Source of the DNA: an uncultured Prevotellaceae bacterium
GTDB lineage: Bacteria; Bacteroidota; Bacteroidia; Bacteroidales; Muribaculaceae
Assembly: GCA_937898675.1 (NCBI GenBank)
Contig: CALEJB010000045.1
Span: 83,163 to 147,162, forward strand
Length of the DNA: 64,000 nucleotides
Direction: 5' to 3'
Within the stretch, counting starts at the first letter, position 1. Each line of letters opens with the position of its first letter. A model generated the notes under the pieces. It saw nothing but the letters and a program-made list of their open reading frames with translations. It did no database searches and had not been told where the DNA came from. The position numbers and the translations under genes were made by a program. Shown here one piece after another: positions 7,957 through 16,942 of this stretch.

Positions 7957-8289
7957 ATGGCAAACAAAAGACAAATCAAGAAAGCGATTCAGAATGCCTG
8001 CGGCGAAATCGTGGGTGAGTGCATTTTGTCGGAGTCGGCATTCGGCGAGGGCAAGTATGAGGAGTGGGACAGCATCATCATCGACACCGCCCTGCTTCAG
8101 CAAGAGGCTGTGAACAGGGTGAACAACCGCTTTGGCAAGCAGATTAAGGACTATGCCACCCCCAAAGAGTACAGGAAGGCCCGCCGCTCATTCTTCAAGC
8201 AGTGCGAGAAGGAACTGAGCGACTATTTCAAGGGCGAGGTGACCAATATTGCCAAGCGCATGAACGACCTCATGCCCAAGAAGCAATAA
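7957..8289 (+). CDS. conserved hypothetical protein, small basic cytoplasmic
   Basis: A 110-residue protein starting MANKRQIKKAIQNACGEIVGEC, rich in Lys, Glu and aromatic residues, with no signal peptide or membrane segment. The first ATG of the frame proper is at 7957; an upstream extension to 7936 uses a non-ATG start. A near-consensus -7 element (TAACTTAG, about 7904) lies upstream. I do not recognise the family. The segment 7757-7956 before it holds this A/T-rich promoter region and no other gene. Confidence 0.7.
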   Translation: MANKRQIKKAIQNACGEIVGECILSESAFGEGKYEEWDSIIIDTALLQQEAVNRVNNRFGKQIKDYATPKEYRKARRSFFKQCEKELSDYFKGEVTNIAKRMNDLMPKKQ

Positions 8290-8304
8290 CAACCATAATC
8301 TCAT

Positions 8305-8351
8305 CAAGCAACATGAACGGCAGGGCTTGAAAATGCTGTCCATGTTGCTTG
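8305..8351 (+). terminator. stem-loop between hypothetical gene and acyltransferase
   Basis: CAAGCAACATG (8305-8315) pairs perfectly with CATGTTGCTTG (8341-8351) and weaker inner pairing is possible. No T-run follows, so it may be an attenuating or processing hairpin rather than a full terminator. It sits directly before the acyltransferase start. Confidence 0.45.
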
Positions 8352-8370
8352 GTTTACCCATCCCTGCAAC

Positions 8371-8916
8371 ATGAGCCTGTCTGGTTGGATATTGAAAAAA
8401 GCCGGTTGGACATTCAAGGTCAACATGGAGTTGCCCAAGAAGTGCGTCATCATCATTGCGCCACACACCAGCAACTGGGACTTCGTCCTGGGCGAATTGG
8501 CCATCCATTCGGTGGGCATCAAAGCCGGATTCCTGATGAAAGACTCCTGGTTTTTCTTCCCGATAGGCAACATACTGAAAGCGCTGGGCGGAATCCCCGT
8601 CAACCGCCGTCAGCACACCAATCTGACAAAATCTATCGTCAAAGCCTTCAACGATGCCGACACGCTTGCCATCGGCATCACTCCCGAAGGGGCCCGCGGC
8701 CCATGCGAACGCTGGCACAAAGGAGCATTATTCATTGCCAAAGAAGCCAAAGTGCCGCTTGTGCTCGCCTACTTTGACTACGGCAAGCGCGAGGCGTGCA
8801 TTGACCGTGAGTTTGCGCAAAGCAATGACCCCGAAGCCGACATGGTGCGCATCAAGCAGTATTATCAAGGCATTACAGCAAAGTATCCCAAAAACTTTGT
8901 CACAGGGCTCAAGTGA
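8371..8916 (+). CDS. PlsC-like 1-acyl-glycerol-3-phosphate acyltransferase family protein
   Basis: A 181-residue acyltransferase of the PlsC/LPLAT superfamily, probably acting on membrane lipid precursors at the inner-membrane surface. It has the catalytic HX4D box as HTSNWD near residue 32 and the substrate-binding block TPEGAR near 104. There is no clear membrane anchor beyond a short hydrophobic segment (WFFFPIGNILKAL). It is shorter than classical PlsC (about 240 aa) and matches the compact Bacteroidota form. Acyl chain and acceptor cannot be told from sequence. Confidence 0.85.
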   Translation: MSLSGWILKKAGWTFKVNMELPKKCVIIIAPHTSNWDFVLGELAIHSVGIKAGFLMKDSWFFFPIGNILKALGGIPVNRRQHTNLTKSIVKAFNDADTLAIGITPEGARGPCERWHKGALFIAKEAKVPLVLAYFDYGKREACIDREFAQSNDPEADMVRIKQYYQGITAKYPKNFVTGLK

Positions 8917-8954
8917 ACAAGAACAATTACATCTAAACCCAAACCTGACAAGAG

Positions 8955-9755
8955 ATGATTTCACGCAACCTGCGCGTCACGCTCATTGAAGACGACATCG
9001 TCTGGGGCGACCGTGACGCCAATCTCAAACAACTGGAACGCAACCTGCGCAACATGGCCGAGGACACCGACCTGGTCGTGTTGCCCGAACTGTTCACGAC
9101 AGGATTCATCACCGGTGACCGCGAAAAAGCCGCCGCAGTTGCCGAGTGGAACAGCGGCGACACACTGCACAGCCTCAGGAGGCTCGCCGCCGACTATCAT
9201 GTGGGTATCATCGGCAGTTTCCTGGCCAACACTGCTGCGCAACTGTATAACCGCGCATTCTTTATCGAGCCTAACGGAGAAGAGACCTACTACGACAAGC
9301 GCCACCTCTTTACATTTGGCGGCGAGGACAAGGTCTTTAACCCGGGCATAACGGCTGCGCCCATCGTGAGGTTCAGGGGATTCAACATCAAAGTGGTGGT
9401 GTGCTACGACCTGCGCTTCCCCGTCTTTTGCCGCAACGTCAACAACAACTATGATGTGCTTGTTGTGATTGCCAACTGGCCCAAGTCGCGTGAAAAAGTG
9501 TGGCGCACGCTGCTTGCCGCGCGCGCGATGGAAAACCAGTGCTATGTGTGCGGCGTAAACCGCTGCGGCACCGACCCCGCCGGTGTGGAATACCCCGAAG
9601 GCTCATCGCTGGTCATTGACTTCAAGGGAAAAGTCGTCGCCCAGCGCATGACGAGCCCCATCATCACAGCAGACCTGTCTCCCGCACAGTTGGCACAATT
9701 CAGGGAGCGGTTCCCCGCATGGCGCGATGCCGACCCGTTCACGCTCAACATCTAA
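8955..9755 (+). CDS. nitrilase-superfamily omega-amidase (YafV/Nit2-like)
   Basis: A 266-residue carbon-nitrogen hydrolase. The Glu-Lys-Cys triad is visible: Glu in VVLPELFTTGF (about 46), Lys in YYDKRHLFTFG (about 115) and Cys in VVVCYDLRFPVF (about 151). The FTFGGED and CYDLRFPVF contexts are typical of omega-amidases that hydrolyse 2-oxoglutaramate or 2-oxosuccinamate from glutamine and asparagine transamination. It lies 38 nt after the acyltransferase and 21 nt before the U32 peptidase, all in one direction. Confidence 0.85.
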   Translation: MISRNLRVTLIEDDIVWGDRDANLKQLERNLRNMAEDTDLVVLPELFTTGFITGDREKAAAVAEWNSGDTLHSLRRLAADYHVGIIGSFLANTAAQLYNRAFFIEPNGEETYYDKRHLFTFGGEDKVFNPGITAAPIVRFRGFNIKVVVCYDLRFPVFCRNVNNNYDVLVVIANWPKSREKVWRTLLAARAMENQCYVCGVNRCGTDPAGVEYPEGSSLVIDFKGKVVAQRMTSPIITADLSPAQLAQFRERFPAWRDADPFTLNI

Positions 9756-9776
9756 ACGATTGTCCCGGCCTGTGTC

Positions 9777-11615
9777 ATGCCCAAGCCACTCGGCATAGAA
9801 CTCCTTGCGCCCGCACGCGACGCCGACATCGCCATTGCCGCCATCGACCATGGCGCCGACGCCGTGTATATGGGGGCCTCACACCACGGCGCCCGCGCCG
9901 ATGCCGCCAACAGCCTTGACGACGTGAGACGCGCGTGCGATTATGCCCACCTGTTCGGTGCCCGCATCTATGCCACGGTCAACACATTGATATATGACAA
10001 CGAGTTAAAGGAAGTGGAGCGACTGGTGCTCCAACTGTATGATGCCGGCGTGGATGCGCTCATCGTGCAAGACATGGCATTGCTGCGCATGGACCTGCCG
10101 CCCATTGCCCTGCACGCCAGCACACAATGCGACCTGCGCACCCCCGAAAAAGCGCGCTTTCTCGAAGCACTGGGGTTCTCGCAACTGGTCATGGCCCGCG
10201 AGCTCACGTTAGACGAGATTGCGTCGATCAGGCAAGCCACACAAGTGCCGCTTGAAGCATTTGTCCACGGGGCGCTGTGCGTGAGCTACAGCGGCCGTTG
10301 TGCCCTCAGTCAAGCACTCAAGGGCCGCAGCGCCAACCGCGGCGAGTGCGCGCAATTGTGCCGACTGCCATACGACCTGGTTGACAGCAACGGTCACACA
10401 CTCGTTGCGGGAAAGCATCTGCTGTCGCTGCGCGACATGGCGCGCGCCGACCGCATTGAGCAGATGATTGCGGCCGGAGTGTCATCATTCAAGATAGAGG
10501 GACGGTTGAAGGATGCAGGATATGTAAAGAATGTGGTGGCCTATTATCGCCGGGCCATAGACAAAGTCATTGCCCTGCAACCGGACAAATACCGCCGCGC
10601 ATCATTTGGAACAAGCGAGTTCACATTTGAGCCTGCGCTTGAAAAAAGTTTCAACCGCGGCTTTACACGGTACTTCCTTGATGAGCGCCACCCCGGCGAA
10701 GGCAACGGCATGGCATCAATCGACACGCCCAAGTCACAGGGCGAATACTTGGGCCGTGCTGTGCGGTGCAACGGCAATGCGCTGACCATCGACACAACAG
10801 CACAACTGGCCAACGGCGACGGCCTGAGTTTTACCGGCAGGCAAGGAAATTTCTCGGGTGCTCGCGTCAACCGTGCATTGGGCCGCGGCAGCGTGCTCCT
10901 GCGTGAACCCGTGGAAATCACACGTGGAACCGCCATTTACCGCACTGCCGACAAGGCATTCAACGACTTGCTGACCAAACAATCAGCCACACGCGCCATC
11001 GGCCTCAACGCCTGGTTGCGCTACACCAGCGGCATGCTGGCACTCACGCTTGAAGATGAACGCGGGATTAAAGCCACTCACGCCGAGCCTTGCGCACTGG
11101 ATGCAGCAGCCAAGCCTCAAGCCGAACGGCAAATTTCAGAACTTGGCAAACTGGGCGGCACCGTTTACCGCCTGTGCAATGCCGAAGTCGCCGGAGGAAC
11201 TTTCATTCCCGCGTCGCTGCTTGCCAAACTGCGCCGCGACACCATCGCACTGCTGGACCGCACATGGCGCCTGACGCGCCCAACCGAAAAACGCTTGCCC
11301 GAGGACAAGAGCGCCGCCAGCCCGGCCACCACCCTATTGCCTGCAGACAACGTTGCCAATCATGTGGCTGCGCAACTGTATCAAGACCATGGCGTGACCG
11401 GCATCACACCCGCCATCGAGGCCGACACCGCAATCACCGCCCAAACGCCGCTCATGCACACACGCTACTGCCTGCGGCGCGAGCTGGGAGCATGCCTCAA
11501 AGGGGGAAACGCCAAACGACTCGGGCGGGAACTGTTCCTCAAAACAGGCAACACGTTGCTACAAGTAAACTGTGACTGCAGCAAGTGTGAAATGATTATC
11601 ACCCGCGCTGAATAA
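9777..11615 (+). CDS. U32 family peptidase (RlhA/YegQ-like)
   Basis: A 612-residue member of the U32 family. Despite the peptidase name, characterised relatives (RlhA, TrhP) take part in prephenate-dependent hydroxylation of rRNA or tRNA bases. The N-terminal TIM-barrel-like part starts IELLAPARD and holds ADAVYMGA; the cysteine region GALCVSYSGRC ... RGECAQLC (about 163-200) and SFKIEGRLK are diagnostic. A long C-terminal collagenase-like region follows. Substrate is not certain from sequence. The start ATG directly follows the amidase gene. Confidence 0.85.
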   Translation: MPKPLGIELLAPARDADIAIAAIDHGADAVYMGASHHGARADAANSLDDVRRACDYAHLFGARIYATVNTLIYDNELKEVERLVLQLYDAGVDALIVQDMALLRMDLPPIALHASTQCDLRTPEKARFLEALGFSQLVMARELTLDEIASIRQATQVPLEAFVHGALCVSYSGRCALSQALKGRSANRGECAQLCRLPYDLVDSNGHTLVAGKHLLSLRDMARADRIEQMIAAGVSSFKIEGRLKDAGYVKNVVAYYRRAIDKVIALQPDKYRRASFGTSEFTFEPALEKSFNRGFTRYFLDERHPGEGNGMASIDTPKSQGEYLGRAVRCNGNALTIDTTAQLANGDGLSFTGRQGNFSGARVNRALGRGSVLLREPVEITRGTAIYRTADKAFNDLLTKQSATRAIGLNAWLRYTSGMLALTLEDERGIKATHAEPCALDAAAKPQAERQISELGKLGGTVYRLCNAEVAGGTFIPASLLAKLRRDTIALLDRTWRLTRPTEKRLPEDKSAASPATTLLPADNVANHVAAQLYQDHGVTGITPAIEADTAITAQTPLMHTRYCLRRELGACLKGGNAKRLGRELFLKTGNTLLQVNCDCSKCEMIITRAE

Positions 11616-11691
11616 AAAGACCAGACCAATCATCGACCAATACAAGAAACAGACGATTCCATTGTCACCAAAGAGCAGAGAAAAAGAAAAA

Positions 11692-12492
11692 GTGGAAAAG
11701 ATTCATTTCGTGAAAATGCACGGAGCAGGCAATGACTACATCTTTGTCGATACTGCACTCCACCCCATTCCCGACCCGGCAGCAGCCGCCCGGGCATGGA
11801 GCGACCGCCATAGGGGCATCGGCAGCGACGGGCTGGTGCTCATCGGCCGCCCGGAACAGGGCGAAGATGCCGACCTGACGATGCGGATATTCAACGCCGA
11901 CGGCAGCGAGGGCCTGATGTGCGGCAACGCATGCCGCTGCATCGGCAAATATGCCTATGAACATGGGCTGACGGAGAAGACAGAGATCAGACTGAAGACG
12001 GCATCGGGCATCAGGACGCTCACGATGAAGGTGAAGGCCATGGGCACGGTGGACGAAGTGACGGTGGACATGGGCGCCCCGGGGCTTGACAAGGACAACA
12101 GGGACGAATACGGAACTTTCGTGTCGATGGGGAATCCTCACTATGTCGTTTTTGCAGATGACATTGAAGCCGTGGATGCGGCATGTGAAGGCTTCCGGCT
12201 GGAGTATCTTGCCCGCCCCGGCGAACGCTGCAATATCGAGTTTGCCCAGATGCTGGGCGAAGACCGCATCCGCATGCGAGTGTGGGAACGGGGCAGCGGC
12301 CTGACAATGGCCTGCGGCACCGGAGCATGCGCCACAGCGGTGGCGGCAGTCATCAGCCACCGATGTCATAGGCAGGCACAAGTGGTGATGGACGGAGGCA
12401 CCGTGAGCATTGAATGGTGCGAAAGCAACGGGCACGTCTATCTCACCGGAGGGGCGGCACTCGCCTTTGAAGGCGAGGCGGAGTTGCCATAG
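11692..12492 (+). CDS. dapF: diaminopimelate epimerase
   Basis: DapF interconverts LL- and meso-diaminopimelate for lysine and peptidoglycan synthesis. Family signatures are the N-terminal FVKMHGAGNDYIF, the catalytic cysteine in MCGNACRC (about 75) and the second one in MACGTGACATA (about 215). A GTG at 11692 gives the normal N-terminus (266 residues); an in-frame TTG at 11662 would add ten charged residues not seen in the family. It converges on glmM with a hairpin between. Confidence 0.93.
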   Translation: MEKIHFVKMHGAGNDYIFVDTALHPIPDPAAAARAWSDRHRGIGSDGLVLIGRPEQGEDADLTMRIFNADGSEGLMCGNACRCIGKYAYEHGLTEKTEIRLKTASGIRTLTMKVKAMGTVDEVTVDMGAPGLDKDNRDEYGTFVSMGNPHYVVFADDIEAVDAACEGFRLEYLARPGERCNIEFAQMLGEDRIRMRVWERGSGLTMACGTGACATAVAAVISHRCHRQAQVVMDGGTVSIEWCESNGHVYLTGGAALAFEGEAELP

Positions 12493-12525
12493 CACTTGAC
12501 ACAAGCCAGCAGCCAGTACAAAACA

Positions 12526-12553
12526 AATCGGGCGCAGAATTCTGCTCCCGATT
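12526..12553. terminator. bidirectional terminator between dapF and glmM
   Basis: AATCGGGCGCAG ... CTGCTCCCGATT forms a 12-bp stem with one mismatch and a 4-nt AATT loop, in the gap between convergent genes. The minus-strand side is followed by TTTGTTTTG. Confidence 0.7.
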
Positions 12554-12576
12554 ATCATTATCTCATTATTTACCTC

Positions 12577-13962
12577 TTAGCAGAGCGACAGCACGATTTG
12601 CTTCACGTCCTCGCCCAGTTTCTCGGCCTGTTCCATAGAGTGGGCCTCGCTGTAGATGCGGATGATGGGCTCGGTGTTGCTCTTGCGCAGGTGCACCCAT
12701 CCGTCGGCAAAGTCAATCTTGACGCCGTCGATGGTGGTCATCTGCTCGCCAGCATAGTGACGCTCGACGGCCTTGAGAATGCCGTCAACGTCCATGCCAG
12801 GCTTGAGTTCAAGTTTGGTCTTGGCGATGCTGTACTTGGGATAGGTCTGCTTGAGCTGGCTCACCTTCATGCCGCTGCGTGCCAACAGCGAAAGGAACAG
12901 CGCCACGCCCACGAGGGCATCGCGGCCATAGTGGCTGGCGGGATAGATGACGCCGCCGTTGCCCTCACCGCCAATGACAGCGCCCGTGCGACGCATCTCG
13001 GTGGTGACATTGACCTCGCCCACAGCGGCAGCCGTGTAAGAGCAGCCGTGCTTGACGGTCACATCGCGCAACGCGCGCGACGACGACAGGTTGCTCACCG
13101 TGGCGCCAGGGGTGTGCTGGAGCACATAGTCGGCCACGGCGACGAGGGTGTATTCCTCGACAAAGAACTCGCCATTTTCCATCACGATGGCCAGGCGGTC
13201 CACATCGGGGTCAACGACAAAGCCGACATCGGCCTTGCCCTTGCGCATGAAGTCGCTGATGGCGGTCAGGTTGCCGGGAATGGGCTCGGGGGTGTGACCG
13301 AAGTTGCCCGTGGGGTCACAGAAGAGTTTTTCGACACGCTTGACACCCAACGCCTCCAACAGTTTGGGGATAGCGATGCCGCCGACCGAATTGACAGCAT
13401 CGACAGCAACAGTGAAGTCGGCCTTGCGGATAGCCTCAACATCGACGAGGTCGAGCGCCAGCACCTGGGCGATGTGCCGGTTGAGCCAAGTGTAGTTCTT
13501 CATCTCGCGGCCCAGATGGTCCACGTCGGCATAGTCAAAGTCCTCGGCCTCGGCAATGCGCAGCACCTCTTTGCCCTGGGCATCGGTGAGAAACTCGCCG
13601 TTGTGGTTGAGCAGTTTGAGGGCGTTCCACTGCTTGGGATTGTGTGAAGCGGTGATGATGATGCCGCCGCAAGCATGCTCGCCGATAACGGCAAGCTCGG
13701 TGGTGGGCGTGGTGGCGAGGCCAATGTTGACCACATCTAAACCCATGCCCGTGAGCGTGCCGACAACGGTATTCAGCACCATGCGTCCCGAGAGGCGCGC
13801 GTCGCGTCCCACGACAATGGTGTTGGAGTTGACGGGCGAATTGCGGCGCATAAACGTAGCGTAAGCCGAAGTGAACTTGACAATATCAAGCGGCGAAAGT
13901 CCATCGCCGGCCTTGCCGCCGATGGTGCCGCGGATTCCTGAGATTGACTTAATGAGTGACAT
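12577..13962 (-). CDS. glmM: phosphoglucosamine mutase / phosphohexomutase
   Basis: A 461-residue alpha-D-phosphohexomutase. It has the N-terminal GIRGTIG, the phosphoserine loop TASHNPKQWN near residue 104, the metal-binding DPDVDRLAI near 245 and the sugar- and phosphate-binding RKSNTEPIIRIYSEA near the C-terminus. In Bacteroidota this subfamily is usually assigned as GlmM, making GlcN-1-P for UDP-GlcNAc, lipid A and peptidoglycan. A phosphomannomutase role cannot be excluded. It is the last gene of the DHH - DUF4827 - glmM run on the minus strand. Confidence 0.9.
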   Translation of the reverse strand: MSLIKSISGIRGTIGGKAGDGLSPLDIVKFTSAYATFMRRNSPVNSNTIVVGRDARLSGRMVLNTVVGTLTGMGLDVVNIGLATTPTTELAVIGEHACGGIIITASHNPKQWNALKLLNHNGEFLTDAQGKEVLRIAEAEDFDYADVDHLGREMKNYTWLNRHIAQVLALDLVDVEAIRKADFTVAVDAVNSVGGIAIPKLLEALGVKRVEKLFCDPTGNFGHTPEPIPGNLTAISDFMRKGKADVGFVVDPDVDRLAIVMENGEFFVEEYTLVAVADYVLQHTPGATVSNLSSSRALRDVTVKHGCSYTAAAVGEVNVTTEMRRTGAVIGGEGNGGVIYPASHYGRDALVGVALFLSLLARSGMKVSQLKQTYPKYSIAKTKLELKPGMDVDGILKAVERHYAGEQMTTIDGVKIDFADGWVHLRKSNTEPIIRIYSEAHSMEQAEKLGEDVKQIVLSLC

Positions 13963-13973
13963 ATTATCCCTAA

Positions 13974-14555
13974 TTAAATTTGGCTGTGGTAGTAACGCAC
14001 ATGGTAGAAAAACGGCGTCACATAAGAAATCTCGTTAGAGAAACCATACTGCGACTTGATGACAAGATTGACCTCACACTCCACCCCGAGAAACAGCAAC
14101 GGGTACTGCAGCCCGTATCCCCACTGCGAAGATGACGGCAGGGAATAGTCGGCAAAGTTGAAGGAGCAAGCCGGAGCATCCATCGAGTTCTCATTGCCGC
14201 TATACTGAGTCCAAGTGCCATCGGCATACCAAGTGGAAAGGTTGTAGCGGGCATAGCGGAAGTAGATGGGCTCGCCCGTCTTGGCCTTGTCGGACCGGTC
14301 GCCGGCCTTGAGGACCTGCATATAGATGTTACCATCCTCATCGAGGCGATAATAGGGGGCATCCTCACCAATCAAGAACACCGAATCCTCGGGAATCGAC
14401 ATCACCACCTTTTGGTCGGCAAGAAAAGCATTGACGGCATTGCGCTCACTGTTCAACAAGTCGGCATAGCTCTCGTCATCGTTACAGGCCGAGAGCGCCA
14501 ACAGCGCCGACAGGCCCAGCAAGGCAAATACACCCTTAATAATTCTGTTAGTCAT
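13974..14555 (-). CDS. DUF4827 family lipoprotein
   Basis: A roughly 193-residue exported protein with a short basic N-terminus, a hydrophobic stretch and lipobox LSAC, followed by acidic residues (NDDES) that favour export to the cell surface in Bacteroidota. The rest resembles the DUF4827 family, which has an FKBP-like fold (YFRYARYNL, YGLQYPL); its function is unknown. The ATG at 14555 overlaps the DHH gene stop by 8 nt (ATGACTAA), so the two are coupled; an earlier in-frame TTG at 14567 is less likely. Confidence 0.82.
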   Translation of the reverse strand: MTNRIIKGVFALLGLSALLALSACNDDESYADLLNSERNAVNAFLADQKVVMSIPEDSVFLIGEDAPYYRLDEDGNIYMQVLKAGDRSDKAKTGEPIYFRYARYNLSTWYADGTWTQYSGNENSMDAPACSFNFADYSLPSSSQWGYGLQYPLLFLGVECEVNLVIKSQYGFSNEISYVTPFFYHVRYYHSQI

Positions 14556-15630
14556 TGTCTGTTTCAATCGTTATAGTCGTTTGTTGTCTGTTATCATCTC
14601 TATCCAGCGGCACATTGGGGAAAAAGTCGGCAAGCACTTGATAGAACGTGGCCACCGCTTCGTCGAGCATGCCAAAGAAATCGCCGCCGGCGGCATTCTT
14701 GTGCCCGCCGCCATTGAAATATTTAGCACAAATATCGCTCACCGAGAAATCGCCCTGGCTACGGCACGACACCTTGATTTTGTCAGCGTCCTCACGCATG
14801 AACACGCTCCAGTAGACTTCGGGGATGGCGAGGGGCTTGTTGACGAGCGACTCGGTGTCGCCCCGGTTGTAGTGGAAACGCTCGAGTTCCTCCTTGTCGA
14901 GCACGATGAGCGACGCCCCGTGCCCGGGAAAGAGTTTCATCTTCTCGGAGATGGCATAGCCTTGCAGCCTGAGGCTGTCGGCGCTAAAGGTGTTCAAGGC
15001 AAGGTTATACAGCTTGACCCGGTCGAAACGGCGTCGCATGATGCTAGCCAGCACCTCATAGAACTCGGGATTGTCACAACTGAAAGCAAAGCCGCCAGTA
15101 TCGGTCAGCAGTCCCACATAGAGGCAACTCGCAGCCCGGCGGTCCATCCACTTCAACATGCCCAACTGCATGAGCACCCTGAACACCAGTTCACAGGTCG
15201 AAGACATCTCGGGATGGGAAATCATCACATCAAAGACATTGTCGGGGTCGAGGTGATGATCGATGAGTATGCGCTTGGCGCTGAGCGAATCAATGATTTC
15301 TCCCAGGGTGTCGATGCGCCTTAGAGTGTTGAAATCAAGGCAAAAAATAAGTTGAGCATCGGCCAACACCTTGCGGGCCCGCAGCTCGTGCTTGGTGAAT
15401 ACCGCGATGTTGCGCACGCCGGGAATGAAGTTCAACGCCTTGGGGGGCATATCGGGAGTGACCACTGTGGCGTCCTTGCCCAGACGCTGGAGTATGTGGC
15501 ACAGCGCAAGGGTCGAGCCCAAAGCGTCGCCGTCGGGCGACTTGTGGCAAGTGATAACAATGCGCTGGGCACCGTTAATGAGCGCCCGCACCTGCTCAAT
15601 CGCGTTATTATCAATAATGGGACTAATCAT
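14548..15630 (-). CDS. DHH-family phosphoesterase (NrnA-like oligoribonuclease / pAp phosphatase)
   Basis: A 360-residue DHH/DHHA1 phosphoesterase. The metal-binding motifs appear in order: CHKSPDGDALGS (about 29-40), CLDFNTLRR, ILIDHHLDPD (about 124-134), YVGLLTDTGGF (about 168) and the C-terminal GGGHKNAAGG of DHHA1. This architecture is that of NrnA/GdpP-type enzymes that degrade nano-RNA, pAp or c-di-nucleotides. A TAACTTTG box at 15657-15664 probably drives the DHH - DUF4827 - glmM transcript. Confidence 0.88.
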   Translation of the reverse strand: MISPIIDNNAIEQVRALINGAQRIVITCHKSPDGDALGSTLALCHILQRLGKDATVVTPDMPPKALNFIPGVRNIAVFTKHELRARKVLADAQLIFCLDFNTLRRIDTLGEIIDSLSAKRILIDHHLDPDNVFDVMISHPEMSSTCELVFRVLMQLGMLKWMDRRAASCLYVGLLTDTGGFAFSCDNPEFYEVLASIMRRRFDRVKLYNLALNTFSADSLRLQGYAISEKMKLFPGHGASLIVLDKEELERFHYNRGDTESLVNKPLAIPEVYWSVFMREDADKIKVSCRSQGDFSVSDICAKYFNGGGHKNAAGGDFFGMLDEAVATFYQVLADFFPNVPLDRDDNRQQTTITIETDND

Positions 15631-15656
15631 TGCTGCTATATACTCGCATTAATCGG

Positions 15657-15664
15657 CAAAGTTA
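15657..15664 (-). promoter_or_regulatory. -7 box for DHH / DUF4827 / glmM unit
   Basis: TAACTTTG on the minus strand, 26 nt before the ATG at 15630, in the 115-bp gap after the LptF-like gene. Confidence 0.5.
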
Positions 15665-15745
15665 CAAAAATTCCTCCACCCGACGAACAACCTCAGGATT
15701 AATTTTAGTTAATGAGAATGCAATGGCCCAAAGAAGGGAATGCCG

Positions 15746-16930
15746 TCACCTGGAGGCGCGGTAGTACAGGATAGCGGCGATGATGATATAGACAAAGTTG
15801 GGTATCCACATCGCCACACGAGCGCTGGTGTAGCCCGAGACGGCAAAAGTGGAGGTAACCGTCATGAACAGCAAATAAGAGAAACTGAGCAAGAGGCCCA
15901 GACCGATGTTAAGGCCGATGCCTCCCCTCACCTTGCGCGACGAGAGCGAGAGACCGATGATGGTGAGGATAAACGCTGCCGCCGTCATGGCAATGCGCCG
16001 CTCATACTCGACTTCAAATGACTTGATATTGGACACGCCGCGGGCCTTTTGCTTCATGATATATTCCTGCAGCTCGGGCGAAGTCATCGTCTGCTCGTCG
16101 TACTTGGAGATGAGGAAGTCGCGCGGGTCGATATTCAGCAGGGTGTCCATCATAGCGCCCTTGGTCATCGTCTCCTTCAATCCGTTGAACTCGCGGATGG
16201 TGTATTGGCGCACGGTCCACAGGCCAACGGAGTCATACTTTATCGTCTCGGCCGTGAGGCGCGACTTGAGGGTGTTGCCCTCAAACTTCTCGAGCGAGAA
16301 ACGGAAACCGCTGCGCGTCGTGTTGTCGTAGCGCGCCATATAGGCCATCACGCCCGGCTTGACCTGCAACTGGATGTTGTCGCCATAGACCACCTCCTTG
16401 TTTTTCACCCACTTATTGGTGTAGGCGAGGCGCTCGGCGTTGGCGGGCGGGATGACGTATGCCGCCAACCAGTAACTGCCCACGGCAATGACGGCCGCCG
16501 AGAACAGGTAGGGCAGCGTCAAACGGTAGAAACTGATGCCGTTGCTGAGCATGGCTATGACCTCGCTGCGGTCGGCAAGACGCGAGGTAAAGAAAATTAC
16601 CGATATAAAAGTAAACAACGGGCTGAACTGGCTGAGCACAAAGGGCAGGAAGTTCATGAAGTACTGGAACACCGTCGCCCTTAACGGCGCCGTGAGCACC
16701 GCGTCAAGTTTCTCGTTGATGTCAAACATCACGACGATGGCGAACAGCAACAGGATGGCAAAGAAGAAAGTGCCCAGGAAATTCTTGACGATGTAGCGGT
16801 CGATGCGCTTCACGTAGTACCACGGATAGCGGCGGCGCGTGTCGCGCTTGGACTCCTTGGGTTCCAACGCCGCCGCATCGGTCTTTTCGCCGTCGGGCAT
16901 TAACATGATATCGTCTTGGTGCTCGTCCAT
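15746..16930 (-). CDS. LptF/LptG (YjgP/YjgQ) family permease
   Basis: A 394-residue membrane protein with a charged N-terminal tail of about 45 residues, then IDRYIVKNFLGTFFFA and a second membrane segment. A large periplasmic jellyroll-like middle (about 170-300) and three C-terminal membrane segments follow, the LptF/G layout. LptF/G with LptB extracts lipopolysaccharide from the inner membrane. A single fused-length gene next to tgt is common in Bacteroidota. It starts 12 nt after the tgt stop, so it is co-transcribed with tgt. Confidence 0.85.
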   Translation of the reverse strand: MDEHQDDIMLMPDGEKTDAAALEPKESKRDTRRRYPWYYVKRIDRYIVKNFLGTFFFAILLLFAIVVMFDINEKLDAVLTAPLRATVFQYFMNFLPFVLSQFSPLFTFISVIFFTSRLADRSEVIAMLSNGISFYRLTLPYLFSAAVIAVGSYWLAAYVIPPANAERLAYTNKWVKNKEVVYGDNIQLQVKPGVMAYMARYDNTTRSGFRFSLEKFEGNTLKSRLTAETIKYDSVGLWTVRQYTIREFNGLKETMTKGAMMDTLLNIDPRDFLISKYDEQTMTSPELQEYIMKQKARGVSNIKSFEVEYERRIAMTAAAFILTIIGLSLSSRKVRGGIGLNIGLGLLLSFSYLLFMTVTSTFAVSGYTSARVAMWIPNFVYIIIAAILYYRASR

Positions 16931-16942
16931 CGCAATAAAGTA

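Noticed and set aside
12496..13647. Plus-strand frame of 383 codons opposite glmM
   Set aside because: Antisense shadow of a complete, well-conserved enzyme.
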